64,000 bases of DNA from positions 744,001-808,000 of the forward strand of contig NZ_JAZKUG010000001.1 in the NCBI RefSeq assembly GCF_036625195.1, given 5' to 3'. A model generated the notes under the pieces. That model was not told where the DNA came from. It worked only from the letters and a program-made list of their open reading frames with translations, and did no database searches. Of this stretch, positions 27,103-38,513 are shown piece after piece; positions within the stretch are counted from its first letter, which is position 1; the number at the start of each line of letters is the position of its first letter. This DNA is from Accumulibacter sp. (lineage in GTDB: Bacteria > Pseudomonadota > Gammaproteobacteria > Burkholderiales > Rhodocyclaceae). The translations under genes were made by a program, and so were the position numbers.

Positions 27103-27803
27103 GGATTCTCCAGTCGTGCATTCTCCAGTCGTGCGCGGAGGGCGGCGAGGACGCTGTCGTAGCGATTCGGGTCACCGTCGCGGCCCGCACCGTAGACGGC
27201 CGAGCCAGCGACGAAGGTGTCGGCGCCGGCGCGCGCAATCGCGGCGATGTTGTCGACCTTGACTCCGCCATCGACCTCGAGCCGGATCCGCCGGCCCCAC
27301 TCGCGCTCGTAGGCGTCGATGCGGGCGCGCACAGCGGCGATCTTGGGCAACGTGGACGGAATGAACGCCTGCCCGCCGAAGCCCGGGTTGACGCTCATCA
27401 GCAGGATCAGGTCGAGTCGATCCATGACGTGGTCGAGGTGGGCAAGCGGCGTCGCCGGATTGAACACCAATCCCGCCTGGCAGCCATTCTCGCGGATCAG
27501 GGCCAGGGTCCGGTCGACGTGTTCGGAGGCTTCGGGATGGAAGCTGATCACGTTGGCACCGGCACGGGCAAAATCGGGAACGATGCGGTCGACGGGCTTG
27601 ACCATCAGGTGGACATCGATCGGCGCCGTGATCAATGGCCGGATCGCCTCGCAGACGAGCGGACCGATGGTCAGATTGGGTACGTAATGGTTGTCCATCA
27701 CGTCGAAATGAATCCAGTCTGCGCCGGCGGCAATGACGTTGACCACCTCCTCGCCGAGCCGCGCAAAGCTGGCGGAGAGGATGCTTGGAGCGATGACGTA
27801 CAT
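27099..27803 (-). CDS. rpe: Ribulose-phosphate 3-epimerase
   Basis: Interconverts ribulose-5-phosphate and xylulose-5-phosphate. The 234-residue TIM barrel starts MYVIAPSILSASFARLGEE and has the metal and catalytic residues in HFDVMDNHYVPNLTIGP, DVHLMV, SVNPGFGGQAFI and EVDGGV. The last residues contain a duplication (ARLENARLEN) caused by a 15-bp perfect tandem repeat at 27105-27134, so the C-terminus is longer than needed. It overlaps gph by 4 bases and is divergent from apaG. Confidence 0.97.
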   Translation of the reverse strand: MYVIAPSILSASFARLGEEVVNVIAAGADWIHFDVMDNHYVPNLTIGPLVCEAIRPLITAPIDVHLMVKPVDRIVPDFARAGANVISFHPEASEHVDRTLALIRENGCQAGLVFNPATPLAHLDHVMDRLDLILLMSVNPGFGGQAFIPSTLPKIAAVRARIDAYEREWGRRIRLEVDGGVKVDNIAAIARAGADTFVAGSAVYGAGRDGDPNRYDSVLAALRARLENARLENP

Positions 27804-27971
27804 GACGGGGGCCTTCGCGATATGGGCCTTGATTCTAGCGCGAAAAGGGCGCCTGGCTTAGAGCAAGCGTTCGGTCAGTCGCAGGCTGCCGGACGGGTTG
27901 CCCGACGGACTTGTCAGCGTCGCGAGTTTGGTGTGCAATGCCGGTTCCGATCGATCCGCCACGGGGCAACA

Positions 27972-28355
27972 ATGGCCGCCAGCAAAAAATATGAGATCGC
28001 CGTCAGCGCTCTGCCGCAATACATTGCCGAACAGTCGGATCCCGCGCGCGACAACTACGTCTTCGCCTACACGATCAGCATCGAGAATGTCGGCACGGTG
28101 GCAGCGCAACTCGTTTCGCGGCACTGGGTGATCACCGATGCCACCGGCGAGGTACAGGAGGTACGGGGACTCGGGGTAGTCGGCCGGCAGCCGCTCCTGC
28201 AGCCGGGCGAGAAGTTCGCCTACACCAGTGGCTGCCAGCTCGACACACCAGTGGGCACGATGCGTGGCAGTTACCAGTTCACCGCCGTCGATGGGCAGCA
28301 GTTCGAGGCGGAGATCCCGGTTTTCACGCTCGCGGTACCGCACGTCCTGCACTGA
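27972..28355 (+). CDS. apaG: ApaG family protein
   Basis: A 127-residue beta-sandwich (DUF525) protein, recognised by YVFAYTISIENVGTVAAQLVSRHWVITDATG near residue 30 and the conserved VRGLGVVGRQPLLQPGEKFAYTSGCQLDTPVGTMRGSYQF. ApaG homologues are linked to diadenosine-tetraphosphate and cobalt/magnesium phenotypes, but the molecular role is unsettled. It is divergent from rpe; a MITE lies 20 bases after its stop. Confidence 0.95.
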   Translation: MAASKKYEIAVSALPQYIAEQSDPARDNYVFAYTISIENVGTVAAQLVSRHWVITDATGEVQEVRGLGVVGRQPLLQPGEKFAYTSGCQLDTPVGTMRGSYQFTAVDGQQFEAEIPVFTLAVPHVLH

Positions 28356-28375
28356 TCGGTCGTCCAGTCTGGCCC

Positions 28376-28539
28376 AGCAGCCTGTCGGACTTGATGGGTC
28401 GAAGCGAAAGAAGTGGGAGACGAGCGCAGTTTTTCACGGATTTCAAGCGAATAGTGGTTCTATTCGTGCAGAAATACGGGGAGAAATGAGCCGTCTTCCC
28501 ACTTCTTGCAGCCGACTTGGTCAAGTCCGACAGGCTGCT
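28376..28539. mobile_element. MITE-like palindromic element abutting the argJ stop codon
   Basis: A 164-bp non-coding element. The terminal inverted repeats are perfect over 19 bases (28376-28394 and 28521-28539, beginning AGCAGCCTGTCGG). A second perfect 11-bp inverted repeat (28408-28418 and 28497-28507) is exactly 13 bases inside each end. A CGAATAG/CTATTCG hairpin at 28448-28466 is centred on the element. The symmetry indicates a single folded unit. The right end supplies two of three bases of the argJ stop codon. No clear target-site duplication is visible. Confidence 0.85.
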
Positions 28540-29776
28540 AGCTGCGGTAGTCGGCGTTGATGCGGACGTACTCGTAGGAGAGGTCGCAGGTGTACACGGT
28601 GGCACGTGCGTCGCCGCGGCCAAGCGCCACACGGACGGTGATCTCGGCCTCCTGCATGATCGCAGCGCCATCCTCCTCGCGATAGCAATCCGCCCGGCCG
28701 CCGTTCTCGGCGACCAGGATTTCGCGCCCGGCACTGCCCAACCAGACACGCACCCGCCCGACGTCGAGTTCGTCGAGCGCAGCGTAGCCGATCGCTGCCA
28801 GGATGCGGCCGAGATTGGGATCGGCGGCAAAGAATGCCGTTTTCACCAGCGGTGAGTGGCCGATGGCGTAGCCGACGCCACGGCATTCGGCACGGTCACG
28901 ACCACCTTCGACGGCGATGCGGATGAACTTGCTCGCCCCCTCGCCGTCACGGACAATGGCTTGCGCGAGTTCGCTGGCGACGGCAATCACCGCCTGCCGC
29001 ACGACCTGGTAGCCCGGGTCCGTCGGCGCGCTGACATCGACCCCTGCCTGGCCGGTGGCGGCGAGGATCAAGGAATCGTTGGTCGAGGTATCGCCATCGA
29101 CGGTGATGCCGTTGAACGATTCATCGGCCGCTTCGCGCAACAACTCCTGCAACAGCGGGCCGGCGATGCCGGCATCGGTGGCCACGAAGGCCAGCATGGT
29201 CGCCATGTTGGGCCGGATCATGCCCGCCCCCTTGCTGATGCCGGTGACCGTGACCGCCCGGCCTGCGACCTCGACGCGCCGCGATGCCGCCTTGGCGACC
29301 GTGTCGGTGGTCATGATGGCGTGTGCCGCCGCGTGCCAGTTGTCCGCCCGCAAGTCCGCGATGCAGGCCGGCAGGCCGGCGAGCAGGCGATCCAGCGGCA
29401 GCGGTTCGAGGATCACTCCCGTCGAAAAGGGCAGCACCTGCCGGTCGGCGATCGCCAGCAGCTTGCCCAGGGCGGCGCAGGTCGCCGTCGCCACCTGCCA
29501 GCCGGCTTCGCCGGTGCCGGCGTTGGCGACACCGGTGTTGATCACCAGCGCACGGATGTCGCAGCCGAGTTCGAGATGCCTGCGGCAGACCTGTACCGGT
29601 GCCGCGCAGAAGCGGTTGGCGGTGAACACGCCGGCGACCCGGGTCCCGCTGTCGAAAGCCAGAACGGCCAAGTCGCGGCGATCCGGCTTGCGGATTCCCG
29701 CTGCGGCGACACCGAGGCGAACGCCAGCCACCGGCAACAGCTCGGCGGCGGCAGGAGTACGGTAGTTGACGGGCAT
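28538..29776 (-). CDS. argJ: Bifunctional ornithine acetyltransferase / N-acetylglutamate synthase
   Basis: ArgJ recycles the acetyl group in arginine synthesis. The 412-residue precursor cleaves itself before the Thr of the RPNMATMLAF motif near residue 193. It also holds GITVDGDTSTNDS, SKGAGMI and the C-terminal YVRINADYRS. The ending is canonical, although the stop codon overlaps the MITE. The ATG at 29776 gives the standard MPVNYRTPAAAELLPVAGVRLG start. secA lies upstream with a 109-base gap. Confidence 0.97.
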   Translation of the reverse strand: MPVNYRTPAAAELLPVAGVRLGVAAAGIRKPDRRDLAVLAFDSGTRVAGVFTANRFCAAPVQVCRRHLELGCDIRALVINTGVANAGTGEAGWQVATATCAALGKLLAIADRQVLPFSTGVILEPLPLDRLLAGLPACIADLRADNWHAAAHAIMTTDTVAKAASRRVEVAGRAVTVTGISKGAGMIRPNMATMLAFVATDAGIAGPLLQELLREAADESFNGITVDGDTSTNDSLILAATGQAGVDVSAPTDPGYQVVRQAVIAVASELAQAIVRDGEGASKFIRIAVEGGRDRAECRGVGYAIGHSPLVKTAFFAADPNLGRILAAIGYAALDELDVGRVRVWLGSAGREILVAENGGRADCYREEDGAAIMQEAEITVRVALGRGDARATVYTCDLSYEYVRINADYRS

Positions 29777-29885
29777 GAAGACCTCGCTGGCAAAGGCAAA
29801 CCGGCGGCAGACAAGGGGCCGCGCGCCGGCAACCGCGGCTGGCCAGCGCCGCTGCTCCGCTGCTGCGGATCAGCCGCGGCAGGAA

Positions 29886-32603
<2,718 letters not shown>

Positions 32604-32972
32604 TCTGGGAACGGTAGAGGAAGTTGCAGTTGATGGGCGGACCCGAGCCAGGGGCCGACTCGCCTCCGCGGTGGAGCTGGCAGTGCCGTTCGCACTGCGC
32701 CACCTGAGCGGCACGATGACTGCATCCCGACCATCATGCGGCGCGCGGCCTCGATACTACCTTCAACACTCGCCCGACGCAATTCTGCCTGGCGCATTCC
32801 GCCTGGCAATTCGGCCTCATCGCCCTGCTTGCGCCGGGCGCTGGCAGCCCCCTGTGGCCCGCTGCCCGGTCTCCGGCGGCAACCACCGGAGGCCGGACGC
32901 GGCAGGCTTGCCAGTGGGCAAACATCAATGCTCTAATGCTTCTGCAATCACAGACGCCGGAGGAAACCGCAC
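32604..32972. other. Divergent intergenic region between secA and the CBS-domain gene
   Basis: About 370 bases without a supported gene. It must contain divergent promoters. The usual upstream neighbours of secA in relatives (lpxC, a DUF721 gene, a peptidase gene) are absent. I see no clear promoter, repeat or RNA structure. Confidence 0.55.
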
Positions 32973-33572
32973 ATGCCCGATACGCGCTTCAAACCCCTGC
33001 CGTGGACGCGACTGCAGCGGGGCGTCCCCTGTTACCTCCCGAAAGCCGCTCCCCGCCCGGCTGTCGATATCCATTCGCCGGCACTGGCCGTGATGACCGA
33101 TTTTCAACGCCAGCCCCCAGTCACGGTGAGCCGCGACACCTCGCTTGAAGACGCCAACAGGCTCATGGAACTCAGCCACGCGCATTACCTTCTCGTGGCC
33201 GACGAGCAGAGGCATCTCGTCGGCATCGTCAGCGAAGCCGGAACGAGGGGCCACCGGCCACTGGCGGCGGCGCACCGACTGGGCGTCAAACCCGCCGAGC
33301 TGGTCGTTGGCGACGTCATGGTGAGCAAGCATGACGATGCCGAAGTCATCCATCTGCGCGACCTCGGATCGGCGAAGGTGGGCAACGTCCTCGCCGCCCT
33401 GCGCGAAATCGGCTCGCCGTTCTGCCTGGTGGTGGATCACGACGATGAAGACCACCACGTGCTCTGTGGCGTCTTCTCGCTGGCGCAGATCGACCGGCAA
33501 CTCGGCCTCACTTCCCCAACCGAGGAGATCGCGCAGACTTTCTCGCAGGTCGTCAGTTCGCTCGGCCATTGA
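32973..33572 (+). CDS. CBS-domain protein
   Basis: A 199-residue protein with two CBS motifs. The first covers about 35-85 (ALAVMTDFQRQPPVTVSRDTSLEDANRLMELSHAHYLLVADEQRHLVGIVS) and the second about 110-175 (VGDVMVSKHDDAEVIHLRD, HVLCGVFSLAQIDRQLG). Such pairs bind adenine nucleotides and regulate partner proteins; no effector domain is fused here. A GGAGG sequence lies 8 bases before the ATG. Target unknown. Confidence 0.85.
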   Translation: MPDTRFKPLPWTRLQRGVPCYLPKAAPRPAVDIHSPALAVMTDFQRQPPVTVSRDTSLEDANRLMELSHAHYLLVADEQRHLVGIVSEAGTRGHRPLAAAHRLGVKPAELVVGDVMVSKHDDAEVIHLRDLGSAKVGNVLAALREIGSPFCLVVDHDDEDHHVLCGVFSLAQIDRQLGLTSPTEEIAQTFSQVVSSLGH

Positions 33573-33767
33573 GCAACCTGACGCCCTGACACGGCGGCAG
33601 ATCGCCGGGCGGTCGAGGGCAACGGCCAGCAGGCCCGCTGCATGCCGCTGCCGCCGTCACGCGGGGCGGTTTCCGGTGGCGCCGATGGGCGAGACTTGCC
33701 AGGGTATCCGTACTTACTGGGTTCGGAGAGCCCTGCCGTCGAGGGATGAGCCAAGCGGCTGGGTGCA

Positions 33768-33844
33768 TGGCACGCCCGAGACGATTCGAACGTCCGACCC
33801 CTGCCTTCGGAGGGCAGTACTCTATCCAGCTGAGCTACGGGCGC
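33768..33844 (-). tRNA. tRNA-Arg (anticodon CCG)
   Basis: On the minus strand the acceptor GCGCCCG pairs with CGGGCGT, followed by discriminator G and an encoded CCA. The D-arm GCTCAGCTGGATAGAGT, anticodon stem CTGCC/GGCAG with loop CTCCGAA, and T-arm GGACGTTCGAATCGTCT are all in place. Anticodon CCG reads CGG Arg codons. It lies between the CBS gene and cytochrome c5. Confidence 0.97.
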
Positions 33845-33908
33845 GTGCAGGGTCGCAAGCTTAACCGGTTTGTCGCGGCCAGTCCAGCCTGCGAGCACTT
33901 CCCGCCAC

Positions 33909-33937
33909 TTCTGGACGGCGCCAAACGGCGGTAGAAT
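33909..33937 (+). promoter_or_regulatory. Candidate promoter of the cytochrome c5 gene
   Basis: TTCTGG (33909-33914) and TAGAAT (33932-33937) are separated by 17 bases and lie about 35 bases before the cytochrome start. The -10 is good; the -35 is weak. Confidence 0.35.
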
Positions 33938-33972
33938 ATGGTTTTTGACCAGCAGACCACTAAGGACTTGGT

Positions 33973-34419
33973 ATGGCTCAGCAGCAATCCTCATCGCGCT
34001 TGATTCTCGTGATCACCATCGTCGTCGCGCTCCTTCTCGTCGTCGTCATCTGGCCGTTGTCGCTGATGGGCAAGGGTGCAGGCACGCCCCGCGCTACCGA
34101 TGACGCGGACGCGCGCATCCAGCCGGTCGCGAAGGTGGAACTGGCGAAGGCGGCTGCCGCCAAGTCCGATGGCAAGCCACGCGACGGGGCGACCGTCTAT
34201 CAGTCGGTGTGCATGGCCTGTCACGCCAGCGGCGCGGCCGGAGCGCCGAAGGCGGGTGACAAGGCTGCGTGGGCACCGCGCATCGCGACGGGCACCGCCG
34301 CACTGGTCAAGAGCGTCACCAACGGCAAGGGCGCCATGCCGCCGAAGGGAGGCGGCGCGGATCTCAGCGACGCCGAGATCAAGGCAGCGGTGGAGCATCT
34401 CGTCGGCCTCGCAAAATAG
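33973..34419 (+). CDS. Membrane-anchored cytochrome c5
   Basis: A 148-residue c-type cytochrome. An N-terminal membrane helix (LILVITIVVALLLVVVIWPLSLMG, residues 10-33) anchors the protein; the single heme site CMACH is near residue 79, and the axial Met is probably in KGAMPPKGG near 121. It matches the cytochrome c5 / class I group involved in periplasmic electron transfer. A strong terminator follows. Confidence 0.94.
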   Translation: MAQQQSSSRLILVITIVVALLLVVVIWPLSLMGKGAGTPRATDDADARIQPVAKVELAKAAAAKSDGKPRDGATVYQSVCMACHASGAAGAPKAGDKAAWAPRIATGTAALVKSVTNGKGAMPPKGGGADLSDAEIKAAVEHLVGLAK

Positions 34420-34436
34420 ACTTCACCTGGGGAGCA

Positions 34437-34468
34437 TGAAAAGGAGGCCGTGGGCCTCCTTTTCTTTT
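34437..34468 (+). terminator. Intrinsic terminator after cytochrome c5
   Basis: AAAAGGAGGCC pairs with GGCCTCCTTTT around a short loop, followed by TCTTTTCT. The A-run and U-run on each side may allow bidirectional use, with the Ala/Pro-rich gene converging from the other side. Confidence 0.92.
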
Positions 34469-34524
34469 CTGCGCGCAGCCCGCGCCGCTGCCGGGCAACG
34501 GCGCGGGCTGCGCCATGCTGGTGA

Positions 34525-34917
34525 TTACTTGCCTGCTGCCGGAGCGGAACCGGTGGTGGCAGCCGGAGCCGGTGTCGTCACGGCGGGCGCAGCTTGCGCC
34601 TTCTTCGCCTGCGGTTTCGCGTGCGGCGTCTTCTCGACCGCTACCGCTTCGCCCTTCGCCGGCGTCGCGGTCGTAACGCTGCCGGCAGCCGGGGTGGCGG
34701 TGGCAGGGGCGGGCGCCGCGGCGACCTGGCCAACCGGCTTGGCGGATTCGACCGGCTTCGCCGGGCTGGTGGCGACGGCGGCGGCTGGCGCGGCGGCAGC
34801 CTGGGCAGCCGGCTTGACGGTGTCGGCCGGTTTCGCCGGGCTGGTGGCGGTGCCCTGGGCAAGGGCGGCGGTACCGAAAGCAGCGGCGACGGCGATGGCG
34901 ATGATGTTCTTCAGCAT
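34525..34917 (-). CDS. Ala/Pro/Lys-rich exported protein of unknown function
   Basis: A 130-residue protein with a clear signal peptide (MLKNIIAIAVAAAFGTAALAQ, cleavage after AQ at about 21) and a mature chain almost wholly of Ala, Pro, Lys, Thr and Val. Two tandem copies of a repeat (TSPAKPADTVKPAAQAAAAPA and TSPAKPVESAKPVGQVAAAPA) occupy residues about 24-70. The composition suggests an unstructured periplasmic linker or histone-like decoy rather than an enzyme. I do not recognise a family. GGAGATCATC precedes the ATG. Confidence 0.7.
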   Translation of the reverse strand: MLKNIIAIAVAAAFGTAALAQGTATSPAKPADTVKPAAQAAAAPAAAVATSPAKPVESAKPVGQVAAAPAPATATPAAGSVTTATPAKGEAVAVEKTPHAKPQAKKAQAAPAVTTPAPAATTGSAPAAGK

Positions 34918-35074
34918 GATGATCTCCTTGAGTTGATTGGGGTTTGCTCGGCCGCTCCAGGGAACTGTCGGATTGTCCTGCGGCCTTGCACCGATCAACG
35001 CGGTGGCCGACGGCTGCGATGTCAGCAGTTGCGTAACGCGCTGTGACGCGCGTTGACCTCCTGCCGCAGCCTGC

Positions 35075-37060
35075 TCAGCGGGCTCCGCCGAGCATCGCCC
35101 GCAGTGCCGCCAGGCGCTGCGCGCCCCCCGCCCTGTCCGGCACGCCGTCGCTGCCACGCCCGAGGAAGCGCAGGTCGGCACCGCCCATCTCGCCAATGAA
35201 GCGTGAGGCCTCGCTGGGGATCAGCTGCCGGCCCTGCAGGCGTCTCTCAGCGTAGCTCAGATGCAGCGATCGCTGCGCGCGGGTGATCCCGACGTACATC
35301 AGGCGACGCTCTTCCTCGAGCCGGTTCTCGGCCTGCGCTTCGCGGTGCGGCAGCACCCCTTCCTCGACACCGATCAGGAAGACATGCTTGAACTCGAGGC
35401 CCTTGGCGGCGTGCAGCGTCGACAACTGGACGGCGTCGGCGTCGACCTCGTCCTTCTCGATCATGCTCATCAGGGCGATTCCCTGCGTCACCGCGAGCAG
35501 GGTCTTGCCCTCCTCCGCAGCCTTCCGGCCCAGCCAGTCGCACAGCTCGCGCACGTTCTCCAGCCGGCTGCGCGCCGTGCGCGCGTCGTCCTGCGTGCGC
35601 AGCCAGTCCTCGTAGGCGATCCCGGCAAGCAGTTCGTCGAGCACCGACGCCGCCGGCGCGTGCTCGGCGCGCTGCTGCAGACGGCGGACGAAAGCAGCGA
35701 ACTCGAGCAGTGGCGCGAGCTGGCGGGCCTGCACCCGCTGCGCGAACCCCTCCTCGAAGGCAGCCGTGAACAGCGGCAGATGGCGTTCGCCCGCATACTC
35801 GCCGAGTGCCTGCAGCGTGCTGCTGCCGACACCACGCCGTGGCACGCCGACCGCACGAATGAACGCCGGGTCGTCGTCGGTATTGGCCAGCAGGCGCAGA
35901 TAGGCGGCAATGTCGCGAATCTCGCTCTTGTCGAAGAACGACTGGCCGCCCGACAAGCGGTAAGGAACGCGCTGCTTGCGCATGAACTCTTCAACCGCGC
36001 GCGCCTGGAAATTGCCGCGGTAGAGGATCGCGTAGTCGCTGAACCGGCCGCGGTGCTCGAAGCGGTGCGCCTGCAGCTTCATGACCACCGACTCGGCCTC
36101 GCGCTCCTGATCCGGGCAGGCGCTGACGGTGATCGGATCGCCCGGTCCGAGCTCCGACCACAGGCTCTTGTCGAACAGCTTCTCGTTGTTGGCGATCAGC
36201 GCGTTGGCCGCTTTCAGGATGCGCGCCGTCGAACGGTAGTTCTGCTCCAGCTTGATCAGCCTGAGGTTCGGGTAGTCGTGTGGCAAGCCGCGCAGGTTGG
36301 CGAGGTCGGCACCGCGCCAGCCATAGATCGACTGATCGTCGTCGCCGACTGCGGTGAAGGCCGCGCGCTGCCCGGCCAGCAGGCGGAGCAATGCGTACTG
36401 ACCGGCATTGGTATCCTGGTACTCGTCGACCAGCAGGTAGCGCAGGCGATTCTGCCACTTCTCGCGCAGTGCAGGCTGCGTCTCCAGCAGGCGTACGGGC
36501 AAGGCGATCAGGTCATCGAAGTCGACCGCCTGATAGGCTCGCAAGGTCTCGGCGTAACTCGCGTAGACCCGGGCAGCGCGCGCTTCGCTTTCGTTGCCGG
36601 CAATCCGTGCCGCCTCCCCGGGAAGCACCAGCGCGCCCTTCCAGCTCGAAATCTGCCACTGCAACCGGCGCGCCAGGGCCTTGTCGGCGCTGCCTGACAG
36701 CTCTGCGAGGATGCCGAGGCAGTCAGCCGAATCAAGGATCGAGAAAGCCGGCTTGTAGCCGATGGCCGCCGCTTCCTCGCGCAGCATCCGTACACCCAGG
36801 GCGTGGAAGGTGGAGAGGACCAGACCGGCAGCCGAACGCCCGGCAAGCAGCTTGCCGACACGCTGCTGCATCTCGCGCGCGGCCTTGTTGGTGAAGGTGA
36901 TCGCGGCGATGTTGCGCGGCTGCAGACCACAGGACTCGATCAGGTAGACGATCTTCTCGGTGATCACCCGCGTCTTGCCCGAGCCGGCGCCGGCCAGGAC
37001 CAGCAGCGGACCATCGAGGTAGTGAATCGCTTCGCGCTGCTGCGGGTTGAGAACGGACAT
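35075..37060 (-). CDS. rep: ATP-dependent DNA helicase Rep (UvrD family)
   Basis: A 661-residue SF1A 3'-5' helicase that helps replication forks pass obstacles. It starts MSVLNPQQREAIHYLDGPLLVLAGAGSGKTRVITEKI (Walker A at residues 22-30). It has TFTNKAAREMQQRV, STFHALGVRMLR, the Walker B LLVDEYQDTNAGQ near 217, and GDDDQSIYGWRGA. Motifs V and VI are in LSTLHAAKGLEFKHVFLIGVEEG and RLMYVGITRAQRSLHLSYA. Rep is preferred over UvrD because the length matches and the downstream residues resemble Rep; this cannot be certain without alignment. Confidence 0.92.
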   Translation of the reverse strand: MSVLNPQQREAIHYLDGPLLVLAGAGSGKTRVITEKIVYLIESCGLQPRNIAAITFTNKAAREMQQRVGKLLAGRSAAGLVLSTFHALGVRMLREEAAAIGYKPAFSILDSADCLGILAELSGSADKALARRLQWQISSWKGALVLPGEAARIAGNESEARAARVYASYAETLRAYQAVDFDDLIALPVRLLETQPALREKWQNRLRYLLVDEYQDTNAGQYALLRLLAGQRAAFTAVGDDDQSIYGWRGADLANLRGLPHDYPNLRLIKLEQNYRSTARILKAANALIANNEKLFDKSLWSELGPGDPITVSACPDQEREAESVVMKLQAHRFEHRGRFSDYAILYRGNFQARAVEEFMRKQRVPYRLSGGQSFFDKSEIRDIAAYLRLLANTDDDPAFIRAVGVPRRGVGSSTLQALGEYAGERHLPLFTAAFEEGFAQRVQARQLAPLLEFAAFVRRLQQRAEHAPAASVLDELLAGIAYEDWLRTQDDARTARSRLENVRELCDWLGRKAAEEGKTLLAVTQGIALMSMIEKDEVDADAVQLSTLHAAKGLEFKHVFLIGVEEGVLPHREAQAENRLEEERRLMYVGITRAQRSLHLSYAERRLQGRQLIPSEASRFIGEMGGADLRFLGRGSDGVPDRAGGAQRLAALRAMLGGAR

Positions 37061-37124
37061 TGCGGCAGGGTGGGCTGGACCGGGGCGCGATTCTAGCACG
37101 CACCCGGCGGCGCCGACCGCAGCC

Positions 37125-38513
37125 TCACCCCCGCTGCACGCTGGCAGCCGGCCGTGGCCAGCGCAGGCGGGCCTCGAAGCCCCCTGCGACGAGGTTCTCG
37201 ACCTCCAGACGCGCGCCGTGCAGTTCGGCAATCCGCTGCGCGATGGCAAGGCCGAGGCCACTGCCATCGCCGCCGGCCTCGCTGCCGCGATGGAAGCGTT
37301 CGGCAAGGCGCGGCAGTTCGTCCGCGGCGACCCCCGGCCCGTCGTCGGCCACGGCGAGAGCCAGTTCCGCCGCCTCACGGCGGACGATGACCGTGATCCG
37401 CGCTTCGTCCGGGGTATGGCGCAGGGCGTTGTCGAGCAGCGTGCGCAGCGCGATCTCGAGCAGTTCGCCGTCGCCGCTGACCGACAGCGGCGTCCCGCTT
37501 GTCTGCAGGCGCGGTCCCGGCCGGCTCGCCGGCACCTGCGTATCGGCGAGCACCCTTTGCGCGAGTTCGGCCAGGTCGATCTCGCTCGACGTCGGCAGCC
37601 GCGCCAGCGGGTCGAGGCGTGCCAGGCGCAACAGCTGCTCGACCACCCGCGTCGCCCGGTCGGTACCGGCCAGGACCTGGTCGAGCGCGTGCTGCCGATC
37701 GGCGCTGTCGGCAGTGAGCTGCGCCACCTGCGCCTGGATGCGGACCACCGCCAGCGGTGTTCGCAGCTCGTGCGCGGCATCGGCGGTGAAGCGACGTTCG
37801 TTTTCGAGGGTGGCGCGCAGCCTGAACAACAGGCGGTTGAGCGCGACCACCAGCGGCTGCGCTTCGGTCGGCACGTGACGCCCGGCCAGCGGCATCAGGT
37901 TGTCCGGTGAACGGGCGGCGACGTCGGCGGTCAGGTCGTCGAGCGGCTTCAATCCACGCCGCACCGAGTAGTACAGCAGCAGCAGCAGCAACGGCGACAT
38001 CAGCGCGATCGGCAGGACCGATTGCACCGCCACCTCCAGCGCCGCCCGGTCACGCAGCACGATCGACTGGCCGACCTGCACCCGGTAATCACCCGAGCTG
38101 GCGACGAGACTGAGGATCCGCCAGGGTTGGCCATCGTGTTCGATGTCCGTGTAGCCGGCAGGAGCGGAGAGATCCACGGGCGGCGCGTGTTCGGAGCGCA
38201 ACAGCAAGGCGCCATCGACGCCGCCGATCTGGAATTCGAGCGGCGGCTCGTAGAGGTTCTCCTCGTTGCTGCGCACCGTCGCCAGCCGCGTTGCCAGGTC
38301 GCCGAGATGCGCCTCGTTGTCGCGCACCAGCGCCAACAGGAGCCGGGCGGACTGCGCCAGGTGCCCATCCATGAGCTCCTCGGCCTCATGCTGCGCCTGC
38401 CAGTAGCTCATCGTCGCGGTCAACGCCAGGCCGCACAGCGAAGCGAGGCAGACGGTGCGCAGCAGGCGCCAGCGCAGCGACTGCAGGCGAACACTCTGCA
38501 GCGAACCGGGCAT
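37125..38513 (-). CDS. QseC-like sensor histidine kinase
   Basis: A 462-residue membrane kinase. Two transmembrane helices (about 18-38 and 165-188) flank a periplasmic sensor of the two-component sensor-kinase N-terminal type. HAMP follows. The dimerisation box ADAAHELRTPLAVVRIQ contains the phosphoacceptor His. The ATPase domain shows LLDNALRHTP, ADDGPGVAADEL and GSGLGLAIAQRIAELHGA. It resembles QseC. Its ATG overlaps the response-regulator stop by 1 base (TGATG), and it lies at the 3' end of the seven-gene operon. Confidence 0.93.
   Translation of the reverse strand: MPGSLQSVRLQSLRWRLLRTVCLASLCGLALTATMSYWQAQHEAEELMDGHLAQSARLLLALVRDNEAHLGDLATRLATVRSNEENLYEPPLEFQIGGVDGALLLRSEHAPPVDLSAPAGYTDIEHDGQPWRILSLVASSGDYRVQVGQSIVLRDRAALEVAVQSVLPIALMSPLLLLLLYYSVRRGLKPLDDLTADVAARSPDNLMPLAGRHVPTEAQPLVVALNRLLFRLRATLENERRFTADAAHELRTPLAVVRIQAQVAQLTADSADRQHALDQVLAGTDRATRVVEQLLRLARLDPLARLPTSSEIDLAELAQRVLADTQVPASRPGPRLQTSGTPLSVSGDGELLEIALRTLLDNALRHTPDEARITVIVRREAAELALAVADDGPGVAADELPRLAERFHRGSEAGGDGSGLGLAIAQRIAELHGARLEVENLVAGGFEARLRWPRPAASVQRG

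Noticed and set aside
33768..33844. tRNA-Arg as an integration site
   Set aside because: No integrase or duplicated 3' tRNA fragment is visible on either side.
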